This document shows positions 22,166 through 32,070 of a stretch of 64,000 nucleotides of DNA, one piece after another; position 1 is the stretch's first letter, and the number at the start of each line of letters is the position of its first letter. The DNA is taken from NCBI RefSeq assembly GCF_009730915.1, contig NW_024086783.1:1-64000 (forward strand), in the 5' to 3' direction. The DNA comes from Dioscorea cayenensis subsp. rotundata (taxonomy: Eukaryota; Streptophyta; Magnoliopsida; Dioscoreales; Dioscoreaceae). A program made the position numbers and the translations under genes. The notes beneath the pieces were generated by a model, which was not told where the DNA came from, made no database searches, and saw only the letters and a list, made by a program, of their open reading frames with translations.

Positions 22166-23350
22166 ATGATGGGAAGACAAGAGAAGAGTAGCAGTTTCTC
22201 TGTGACTTGTAACCTCTTGAGCCAGTACTTGAAGGAGAAGAGGACTTTTGGTGATTTCATGGCTCCTCTTGTTCCCAAAGGTATGTATTTGTTGTATTAT
22301 CATGTTTCTTTTCTGCTTATCTTCTTGTTCATGGTTATGTGATTGAATATAGTATCAAGTCTTTAGATCAGTATATATGGGCAGTAATGTAGAAAAACTT
22401 ACTTTAGTTCTTTGTCACTAGATGTGCTGAAATTTAACTAGTTTCTTTTTATATATTTTCTTTAGAATCATTCAAACCACCAGTCACTATGAGTTTGTTG
22501 CCTGGAGTGGTTGTGGAAGAAGAAGAAGAAGAAGTAGTTGAAACTAAAGAGGAAGAAATCTCAGAACAAAATGCCACTAAAGCAATGGATTTGTTCCCAA
22601 AACTCAGTTCCTCTCAAGACCCTGTTGCTAATAAAAGGTGACAAAAACATCCTAAATTATAAACATTACATTGGTGATTCATGACTTCCAATGTTTCATT
22701 TGACATCTCAAGTGTATGATACATATATTTTTTTTGTACAGCTCATTGGAGAATTCTCCGTTGACGATAATTTACAACGGAAAGGTCTTAGTTTTCGACA
22801 ATATCCCGGCAGCAAAAGCCAAGGATCTCCTGCAAATGGCAAACAAAGGATCCATTGCAGCACAGACCAACATTCCGGCCGCCTCTGCCGTCCAAAACAC
22901 GCCTAATCCCGTCCGGTGAGACGCCTTTTTCTTCGATCCCGCTTAAATATTATTGCTCAAAATGTTTTCATGGATTGATTATGTGTATGTTAAACATTCA
23001 TATTGAATTTACATATGTTTTATGTTGTTGTTTTGAATTACTAGTGATTGATATAGTTTTGGTTCTTGGATTTCAGGTGTCCCAATTGCAAGAAGGGCAT
23101 CCCTACATAGGTTTTTAGAGAAGAGAAAAGAAAGGCAAGCTTTTTTCTTTGTATTTAAACTTTGATTACATCAATGAATTATTTCCAAACTTTTTCATGA
23201 CAAATTTAAATTAAAAATTACAGGATTAATTCCAAGGCACCATATCAAGTGAAAGATGATGAATTTTTTGCCTCTAAATCAAAGCTTAAAGATGGAGGAG
23301 ATGCTTGGCTTGGCTTAGGCTCCATTAAGACAGAGAAAAGCTTTCACTAG
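22166..23350 (+). CDS. JAZ/TIFY jasmonate-signalling repressor
   Basis: Five exons, 22166-22280, 22466-22637, 22742-22915, 23057-23134 and 23224-23350, give 221 aa. The N-terminus SSFSVTCNLLSQYLKEKRTF is the JAZ signature, TMSLLPG follows, the TIFY motif reads TIIYNGKV (F replaced by I), and the Jas motif is VPIARRASLHRFLEKRKER followed by INSKAPYQ. JAZ proteins hold MYC factors inactive in the nucleus and are degraded through COI1 when jasmonoyl-isoleucine binds the Jas degron. Two points of doubt: exon 4 stays in frame only if the acceptor atatag before 23057 is used, because the stronger tttcag at 23076 shifts the frame; and the last intron starts with GC. The start is taken at the first of two adjacent Mets. 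Confidence 0.85.
23135..23223 (+). other. GC-AG Jas intron of the JAZ gene
   Basis: The intron interrupts the Jas motif after the first two bases of the last Arg codon in KRKER. It starts gcaagc and ends attacag; joining gives R-INSKAPYQ in frame. Retention would add QAFFFVFKL and a stop, removing the C-terminal half of the motif. Jas-intron retention is known in other JAZ genes to give jasmonate-insensitive forms. Confidence 0.7.
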
Positions 23351-25080
23351 TTCAAAAGATTGAAGAAGATTAGAGGATGATAGTTTTACATATTTTTAAT
23401 CAGTAATTTTTCATAATTTAGAAGAACTCTTTGTAGAAGTGATGGTAGTTTTCTTGGCTACTATTTACAATAATTTAGAAGAATGTTATTGGTGTAAAAC
23501 ATATATACATATATTTTGGTACATATACTTGGAAACATAATGTAATGTACTTTGTTTGTATTCATTTTTATTGCTAATTATATTCATAATTATTTTCCTT
23601 TTTAAAAAAAAAAATAGTTCACTTTATTGTTGTTAATCAAACAATAAACTTAGTAGATTTTTCATCATTTAACCAAATGTATCACATAACCAATGGGTGT
23701 TTTTTTTACAGTATATCATATTATGTGTAATAATTATTCATTATATATGAATAAAGAAAAATTTTTTTGAAAAAATCTAGATAAAAAATAAAATAAAATC
23801 TTCTTAATTTTTTTATCTATTAATTCCTGATTTCTTCCGTAAAGTATTAACTCCACATTTATGTATGTTTTTTACTAATAGTATATATTTTATATATGTA
23901 TAATATAAAACCATATAAACCATATAAACAATTTATGTTTTAGGACTAAAATAACATTAATTAACAAGAATCTCATGTTATTCTAATGCCATTATCACCT
24001 ATTTAATACTAAAACATCTTTCTTTAACCTCTTTTGTGTTTGAATTATGTACAATTCAAGATATCTTTTGTTTTTAAAATAATTAAAACTAAAATGGTCC
24101 AATTATTGTGTCCACTCACGGAATTGAATTTGAAGCCGCCCCAATGACCATTTTAAGCTTGAAAATTAATATTTATATATATATAAATAATAATAATAAA
24201 AAAAAAAGGATGCACTAATAAAAGAAGCGGTGGCTTAGAAGCTTTAAATTTGTGCTTGTCGGAAAGGAGCATGTTTTGAATGTAATTAATTAAGTGATTA
24301 ATTATTTAAATAATTAATTCTAAACTTGACTCGTATATTTGAATTTTAAATTTGGAAAGCTTTAAACTTTGAAAATAGGCCCCCTAATTTTGGTGAGATA
24401 AATATTTTTTTAAAAGAAGTAGTGGATAAAAATATTGAATGACCATTTAATTTATTAACATCTAATCTTTTACATAAAATGTTTATTTTGTTAATAGTGT
24501 CCTAACTCGTTCAAGTGGATGATATAAGTGTTGTAAAACTTAGCTTTTTATATATGTTCGTCTCTAACACGTGATTTGTTCACATTTATATATACAAAAA
24601 TTCATTCAAATTAAAAAATGATTGGTAAGAATTTTTTTCATAAAAATAAATGTTATTGAAAGTATAAATTTTAGAGTTTTCAATTTCTTTTTTTTTTATA
24701 ATTTATATTATAAAGCACCACATTTTGAAACAAAAAAATCAGGTCAAATACTTTTACATTAAAAGTCAGATAAAACTTTTTTTTTTCTCAAGAGAAATAT
24801 GTGCATTTGGTGTTTACTTTTCGGAGAGAATTCACGCGTGTCATGGTTTTTCAAAATATTTAAAAAGACTTTTCAAATATTCTTTGATGATATAATATGA
24901 GCGTTTGATATTTTTTTTAAATTTTTTTTTTAAAACTAAAAAAAAATAAAAAATACAATGGGATTATCGAAACAATATTCTACCAAAATATTGAAAAATT
25001 AAAAAAAAATGAAGAAAATTGAAACATGGGCTATGATTTTTTGCCCTATTGACACAGAATCCCTTTAGTGCTTTGTTTTC
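23351..25080. other. AT-rich intergenic stretch, no gene seen
   Basis: After the JAZ 3' UTR (to roughly 23580) the sequence is low-complexity and AT-rich with several poly-A/T runs. Open frames are short and without domain content on both strands. Confidence 0.5.
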
Positions 25081-25335
25081 GAAAGTATTGGGATCAAATC
25101 TCAGATATTTGTCGATCGATAAAAAGCGATGAGCGACAAAGCGAAAGGAGAAAGCAAACACTAGAGAATGAGATACTGGGAGTGCACACTGCCATGTAAC
25201 CCTCTGAGGGAGAACGAGAGATATTTCTCATACCGAACCCCCACATGGGTGACTCAGATTGTCTTGACTTTCTATTAAATGGGATACTTTATCTCTTATT
25301 TGTAAAAAAATAATAATAAAAAATAAAATAAAATG
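25081..25335 (+). mobile_element. Possible retroposed fragment with an A-rich tail
   Basis: A block of more balanced composition (gcgatgagcgacaaagcg near 25126) ends in an A-rich run, taaaaaataaaataaaat, at about 25318-25333. This resembles the 3' end of a LINE or SINE, but I could not identify a family or a target-site duplication. Confidence 0.25.
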
Positions 25336-25572
25336 GAAGCATGGGCTAAAAGTAACAGTTCATTCTTTAGTTGGGCTTCCATTTTAATTGGGCCAAAATC
25401 CATGAAAACATCACGTGTGAGGCACGTGATGGCATGCTTGTTAAACTCACCGCTAAACGCTCACCGTCTCCTCTTCTTTCCCTCCATTTTGTTGAACAAC
25501 AAATTGAATGATTTGCCAAAGTATTGGGTTTGATATTAGGGTTTCAATGGGTGTGGTTGAAGAGATGGATGG

Positions 25573-25732
25573 TGTTAGATGTATTATAGTATTGTATATT
25601 TATATACATGTATATGTATGGATATATGTATATGTATACTTATGTGTTCTATATGTAGACCCAAAGGGTCACTCATGTATGTTGTTCAATGTATGAGGAC
25701 TTCGATCCATTCTTCATCAATCTCTTCTAACA
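25573..25732 (+). repeat. Candidate 5' LTR of the old copia fossil
   Basis: 160 bp from tgttagatgtattata to tcttctaaca, with TG/CA ends and an immediately adjacent tRNA primer-binding site. No second copy was found in the window, so the call rests on position and termini only. Confidence 0.55.
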
Positions 25733-28700
25733 TGGTATCAGACGCCTAGGTTCTTCCGGCCGCCGCCGTCACGCACCGCCAGCCACCACCGCCACCCTTC
25801 TCTCTCTCTCTCCCTGAGCGCCCCACCAGCTCTCTCTCTTTCACTTGCTGGTCTCCTCCTTTTTCCATTGCCAACACCGCCGGTCCTCTCTCAATCTCCG
25901 GCCATCTACTTGGGCAATCTTCTTCTCCATCACCGGCCAACAACTTTCCGTAAACCGTCACTTTCATTCATTCATTCAAAAACCTCCAGATTTGGTTCTC
26001 CCTTTGAGCCGCCGTCGCACCACAGCCTCGCCGACCTTCACATTGTGTACGCCTCGCCCTACTGGCCATCTTTATCTTCACAACCAAGCTTTTTCCACTT
26101 CTATTTCCTTGTTAAAAACCTTATCCAGCAGCATCACCTGCACCGCCGTCACGCCGGTGCCCGCGTCTGCACATCGCCGCCTACACGCCAGCCAACGTTG
26201 TTCATCTTCCTGTGCACTTGTCTGCCAGCTTCCTCTTCCCTTTGCCGGCGCTACAGTTACTTCCCTGAGATATTCTTTCAAAATTTGAATTCTCTTTTCC
26301 AAAAGAACAAGACACTTGCATTCTTCTTCCAAACACAAATATCCAAATCAGCTGGACCCACAACCACTTACACCTTTCTTCCAAACACAACGAGACAATT
26401 CGGCTGGACCCACCACAAAGACTTTGTTCTGATATGCTGCGGCCCACCCTACCTTGAAGCATCTCTACAAACCAAAGAAGACAACATGGGCCTACAATAT
26501 AAATATATGTATTAAAAATCTGTGCATTATTTACTGACAGCGCACTATTCTATATAGTAATATATATCTATATTTATGGTGAATCCTTATGGTTTCAATC
26601 GTGCTACTCCACCTCTTCTTCCTACGCCTCCCGCTCCCCCGACACATTCTGTCAAGACCTCTCCTGTTTCTTTATCTCCCGCTGATCAGCAGTTGTTGGC
26701 GATGTTCTGGCAGTTCCAGCAATCATATTTGATGATTTCTCCCCTCATTGGTAATGCTCGTTCGCCCGAGGTTGCTCCATCCGCCTGGGTAGTTTCACGT
26801 CCTCTCGGCTTCTTGACTCGGTGCCCTCTTCACATGACCCCCGATGCCACTTATCTGCACCATTCCCATTTACCCTCTCACGTAACCCGTGTTCGCGACC
26901 GCTGCGATGGCACACTTCTTCTCGCTTTTTCTCTGGGTCATTTCTCTTCCGGTGATTTCTCAATTCCTTCGATCTCTCATGTTCCTCGTTTATCCATGAA
27001 TCTTATATCTATTAGCCAGCTTACTGATCATGATTGTCAGGTTATCTTTGACCATACCTCTTGTCGTGTGCAGGATCGCGAGTGGGGACGGTGATAAGGC
27101 TGGCCGTCGTCGAAAATGGGGTTTTATGCGTTGGATTCCCTTCAGTCTTCCATCTTCACCCTTTGAATCCGGTCATCAACATTTGTCATCTGCCGTTCGG
27201 TCTCATCATAAGTGGCATCATCGACTTGGTCACTTATGTCCAGTCTCGTATGTCGTCCCCTTGTTCGTCATGGCGTTTTAGGAGTCGTCTCTCCTCCTTC
27301 CCGATGTCGTCTGCTCTTGGTCGTAAACTTGGTAAGCAACTCCAGCGTCCTTATCCCTCGAGTGTGTCGCATGACGACTCTTTCTCCTTCGAACTTATTC
27401 ACTCGATGTTTGGGGTCCTGCTCCCTTTGTCTCTAAAGGTGGTCATCGCTATTATGTTCTTTTTTATAGATGACTACACTCGATTCACCTAGCTTTATCT
27501 TATGCCTCACCGTAGCCAATTCATCGTCTATTTATCGCTCTTTTTACTGCTATGATCCACACCCGGTTCTCGCCTCTATTAAGACCTTCCGGTCGACTAC
27601 GGCGAGTGAGTACACCTCTCGCGCCTTTCGTGCCTTCGACTTCAAGGCACAGCTGCCTCCGATTATCTTGTCATGGGGCTCATCCTCGAGCAGGGGTCGC
27701 TGAGCGTAAAGCATCGTCACATCTTAGAGGCGACAGCGTGCTCTTCTTCTAGGTGCATTTCTTCCACCTCATTTTTGGGCGGAAAGCTGTCGACCTGCTT
27801 TGTTTATCTCATTAACCCTACAACCCTCCTCTTACCTTAATGGTCGTAGTCCGGGGTGAGTGTCTTTATGGGACACCTCCTCGTTATGATCATCTTCGTG
27901 TTTTTGGTTGTCATTTCGCTTCGTTTTGCTATCACCTCGGGAGAGAACAAAGCTAAGCGCCCGATCATTACTTGTGTTTTTTTCTAGGATATAGCCTAGA
28001 GCATAAAGGTTATCGTTGTTATGATCCCAGTCACTCGTCAGTATTCGCGATCTCCCGTGATGTCACGTTTGATGAGTCCACACCTTTCTATGCTTCTCCT
28101 TCTTCCACTCGAGTCCCCATCTCCCTCTGTTTCTTTATCTTTCCTTTTTCCTAACCCTTCGATTGAGCATACTCCTCCTATGTCTTCCTCTTCTCCATTA
28201 TACAACCCTCCTGCCGAGTTTCTTTCTCACTCCTCTCTTGACCCCTCTCCTCCTTTATCTGTTGAGTCTCCTGTTGTGTCTTCCCCTCCTTTATCTGTTG
28301 AGTCTCCTGTAGTATCTTCTCCTCCTCCCTTGCTTCCTCTCGCTCACCCACCTGTTCGCTTTCACATACCACCGTCGAATCCTGCAGAACCTCCATCTCG
28401 ATCGGTCAGTCTCGACACCTCTCCCTACTATCGATCCGAGCTCACGAGGTACACTCTCACACTTATTCTTTACGTGATCGCTCTACTTTACATCCCCACG
28501 TCCGTTATGCTTCTACTAGCACCGAGTGTTTCGAGATGTCTTTGAGCGGTACCTACCGGGAAAGCAGATTCGATTACGAGTGGCGGGTCGCCATGGCGGA
28601 GGAGCTTGATGCTTTGACTCGGACTCATACGTGGGATCTCGTTCCTCTTCCTCCCTCATGCCGTTCCCCATCACCCGTCGTTGGATCTACTGCGTGTGAA

Positions 28701-29266
28701 GACTCGTTCGACGGGTCTCTTGAGCGCTATAAAGCGCGTTTGGTTGCTTCGTGGCTTTCGGCGGGGAGTATGGTCGTGATTATGAGGGAGACTTTTGCTC
28801 GAGTAGCTCATATGCACCCTGTGCGCACTTTGGTTCTTTCATGCTGCTGCATTGCGTGGTTGGGTTCTTCATCGACTGATGTGAAGAACGCGTTTCTTCA
28901 TGGGGACTTGAAGGAGGAGGTTTACATGACTCCTCCTCCCGGCCTTCGGGTGCCTTCGGGATCTGTTTGTCGTCTTCGTCGCGCTCTTTATGGTCTCAAA
29001 CAGGCTCCACGGGCCTGGTTTGAGCGGTTCAGTACAGTGGTTGAGGCTGCTGGTTTCACCCCGAGCATACATGACCCGGCAGTCTTCATTCACTCTTCCT
29101 CTCGTGGACAGACCATTCTTCTTCTATATGTCGATGATATGATCCTTACCGGTGATGACTCTGCTCACATTACCTTTGTGAAGCAGAAGTTATGTGAGAC
29201 CTTCTTGATGACTGATTTAGGTCCGCTTCGTTACTTTTTGGGTATCGAGATTACTTCTCATCCTGA
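25573..29266 (+). mobile_element. Old Ty1/copia LTR retrotransposon fossil
   Basis: A candidate 5' LTR (25573-25732, TGTTAG...TAACA) is followed directly by TGGTATCAGA, a Met-tRNA primer-binding site. After a GC-richer leader, recognisable copia parts appear in order: the pre-integrase region (MNLISISQLTDHDCQVIF), the HHKWHHRLGH zinc-binding line, integrase core (FIDDYTRFT), the FLGYSLEHKGYRCYDP line, and reverse transcriptase (WDLVPLP, DVKNAFLHGDL, YVDDMILTG). The coding parts lie in several frames and the element is broken many times. No matching 3' LTR was found; the right side ends in a miniature LTR element. It is clearly older than the element at 12051. Confidence 0.85.
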
Positions 29267-29514
29267 TGGTGGGTCCCTATGTAACATGGTATCAGAGCTG
29301 GGTCCCACGTCGATCTGGGTCAGTGCCTTTGGATGAGCTAGGATCTTGGGTCCCACATCCGTGTGCCTGTGCGGGGTGTTGGGACGTAGTGGCTCAGGTC
29401 CATAGTCCCACATCGCCTGTGAGACGCATTCTCTCTAGCTTCATATACCCTAAGCCAACCCTTCCCCACAACTGCAGTTATGGAGAAGTTAGGGTGGTGG
29501 GTCCCTATGTAACA
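29267..29514 (+). mobile_element. TRIM-like miniature LTR element remnant
   Basis: The 20-bp line tggtgggtccctatgtaaca occurs at 29267-29286 and again at 29495-29514. The first is followed by tggtatcagagctggg, a Met-tRNA primer-binding site, and the second ends a 138-bp LTR-like block (29377-29514, starting tgttgggacg) preceded by a G-rich tract. The 90-bp inner part has no coding capacity. This layout fits a terminal-repeat retrotransposon in miniature, incomplete on its left side, joined to the old copia fossil. Confidence 0.6.
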
Positions 29515-29960
29515 GATGGGAGGAGCTGAAAGGTGGAATCTTTCTTCTCATTGTGGAATTTATTTATTTATTTATTTATTCTTAGATTTTTGCTGGGAAA
29601 TTTAAGGTTTTGAAATTATGAAGAATTATGAAGTGGATTGTGGAAAAACATGGAATTAATTCAGAGTTTTTGAGTGATTGTGATGAGCTTTAACAGCATT
29701 AGGCAATGTATGAATTTGCATTAGAAGATAATTTCAAAGTTGAGAAGTAGTGATTTGGGCTTGATTTTGTTTGTTTTCTTTGTATATTAGTGCCTTATGG
29801 GATTTTTTTTTAAGCCAAGAACTCTGTTGATAAGTTGCTATTTGAAAATGAGATTTTCACTTGTTAATTAGAATGTTCATTTATAAATTTGAGTTTTGAA
29901 GAAATGGTTATTGTTTCTTGTTATATATATCTATATATGTATATATTTTTTTTCTCAGAG
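29515..29960. other. Intergenic stretch, no gene seen
   Basis: Short TTTA repeats at about 29561-29580 and plain AT-rich DNA. Nothing further can be supported. Confidence 0.5.
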
Positions 29961-29969
29961 ATGTTTGAA

Positions 29970-30990
29970 TAAAGGGAATTTCAATGGTTAGAATAGTGGT
30001 AAATTTAGATTTTTAAGAAATGTTTTAATGTTGCTTGTGTGCTGGCTTGATAATTGATATGGTATAAAGCCGATGATTTTAAGGACGCAATAGTTTCAGT
30101 AACTTTATCGGATAAGTTGTTAAGCCTTTTGTGGTAGGAGTGCTTAGAACATCGGTGAATTTGAATTTTTGAGAAATGATCAATATCCTTGTGTGCAGTT
30201 TGATACAACATCAAATGTTGATGACTATAAGTAAAAGTTTCAGTATTTTTATTAGTTAATCTTATTTTAAGAGATGGATGAGAATAGGGATTTTAATGTT
30301 TAGAATGTCGGTGAATTTGAATTTCTAAGAAATGATTAATATCCTCATGTGCAGATTTGATACAAACATCAAATGTTGATGACTATAAGTAAAAATTTCA
30401 GTATTTTCGCTCGATAAACTAGTTAATCTTAGTTTGAGAGATGGATGAGAATAGGGATTTCAATGTGTAGAATGCCGGGGAATTTGAATTTTCGAGAAAT
30501 AATCAATATCCTTTTGTGCGGTTTTGGTACATTATCAAATGATGACTATAATTAAAAGTTTTCAGTATTTATATGCTAGATAAGCCGGTTAATCTTATTT
30601 TGAGAGATGGATGAGAATGGGAATTTGAATGACTTTAGTGTCAGTAAATTTAATTTATGAGAAATGGTCAATGTCCCTCTTGCTAAGGTTTAATATGGCA
30701 CCAAAAGACAATGACTATAAGTGGTGTAAAAGTTTCAGTAACTCTCATGAGAACAGGGATTTCAATGTTAAGAGTATCAGTAAATTTGAATTCCTGAGAA
30801 ATGGTCTTGTGATAGTTTGATATGACACTAGAAATTGATGACTATAAGTCATGTAAAAGTTTCAGTAATCCAATGAGAATTTCAATGTTTTTTTATTGTT
30901 GATGAATTTCAATTTTCGAAAAATTCATCTATTGTGTCTATAATTAATGTGGATGTGAGAGTTTCAGTAAAATAGCATTGAGCAGTGATT
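29970..30990 (+). repeat. Diverged tandem array, about seven units of 125-167 bp
   Basis: Successive units carry the words gatgagaatagggattt, ggtgaatttgaattt, gagaaatgatcaatatcc, gatgactataagtaaaa and agtttcagta in the same order. The unit marker gagatggatg falls at 30271, 30438 and 30604, a period of about 166 bp; later units shorten to about 137 and 125 bp. Units are clearly diverged from one another, so the array is old. It has no consistent open frame. It lies 1-2 kb upstream of the UBP1 gene. Confidence 0.85.
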
Positions 30991-31855
30991 GTTGGAGTAT
31001 CTAATGTTTGGCATTGTTATTTGAATTTCAGTAATGAGTTTCTACATGAATACTTGTATCGAGTGAATGAAAAAACATCGATAAATTATAATCGAAGATG
31101 TTACTCATTAGAGTTGTTTTCTTATTTTGGTATTGGATTATTAATTTAATTGAATTTCCAATTTTATTTTATTACTCAAATTATGTGGATATATAGCTAA
31201 TTCATGAACAAACAGTTTTGTATGTTTATAATCACAATTTGTAATATGTGATATGTAATGTTTTCACATTTATTTAGCATTGTATATCATAAAGCTTGTT
31301 TTTTTTTAAAAAAAAAAAATAAATAATTGTGCTTTCTATTTATTTGAATTTAATTTCTCAACTCTTTTGTATGAATTCTGAATTGGAAGGTAAATTCATT
31401 TATATTTTTAAAATATAAATGAATTATCAATGTGAATAAATTCTTAATGTACAACATTTCATAATTTTTAATTAGATAATAAATGATTTTTTTAGGAATA
31501 TAATGTTTATATTTTTCTTTAAAATATTAAACTTTTACATCTAATCTTATTTTTATCCATACGTATATATATATATATATTCATTCACTAGCAATTATTA
31601 TATACTTATAACTTAAAGGCCAACTTGAATTTTTTTTTTATTATTTTTTTAATGTACAATAATTTTATCTTGTTTATATAAAGGTGGGATAAAGGGAAAA
31701 TTTATTTTTTAATTAAAAATTTAAATTGATTTATGATTGAAAAAAAATAATAATAACAGTGATGAGTTCCAGATGATCAGTGCTAATTACGAGGCAGTTT
31801 TAACGGCTATGATTACTCAGAGGGCCCAAGAACTTATGGCCCAAGCCCATCTTTG
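30991..31855. other. AT-rich intergenic stretch upstream of the UBP1 gene
   Basis: Low-complexity AT-rich DNA with poly-A/T runs and a short (TA)n tract near 31565-31580. No gene seen. Confidence 0.5.
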
Positions 31856-32070
31856 GGACTATAAATACTTAACCTTCTCCAACTTCTCGTCCTCTTTTAT
31901 CGAGGTTTCATCTCAGCTCTTGTTTCACTTCTCTTTCGATTTTTCTCCCTCGATTTCGAGGGGGATTTTCCCCATTTTTTTCCTTATTTTTCCTTTGATT
32001 TTGATCTCGAAATACCTTAATTTGGCTTCTCTGATCCGATCCGGTGATCCCAATACCAGAAACCCTAGAA
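31800..32070 (+). promoter_or_regulatory. Core promoter and 5' UTR of the UBP1-like gene
   Basis: ctataaatac at about 31859-31868 is a good TATA box. Just upstream are GGCCCA/GGCCCAAG words (about 31823-31850), site-II-like motifs common in housekeeping promoters. The 5' UTR is pyrimidine-rich and ends aaaccctagaaatg; the telo-box-like aaaccctag is typical of translation-related plant genes. The open frame 31737-32354 crosses this region in the wrong frame. Confidence 0.6.

Noticed and set aside
25845-26515. Two open frames of 147 and 215 codons
   Set aside because: They lie in the leader region of the old copia fossil, are Ser/Pro/Thr-rich and have no recognisable domain.
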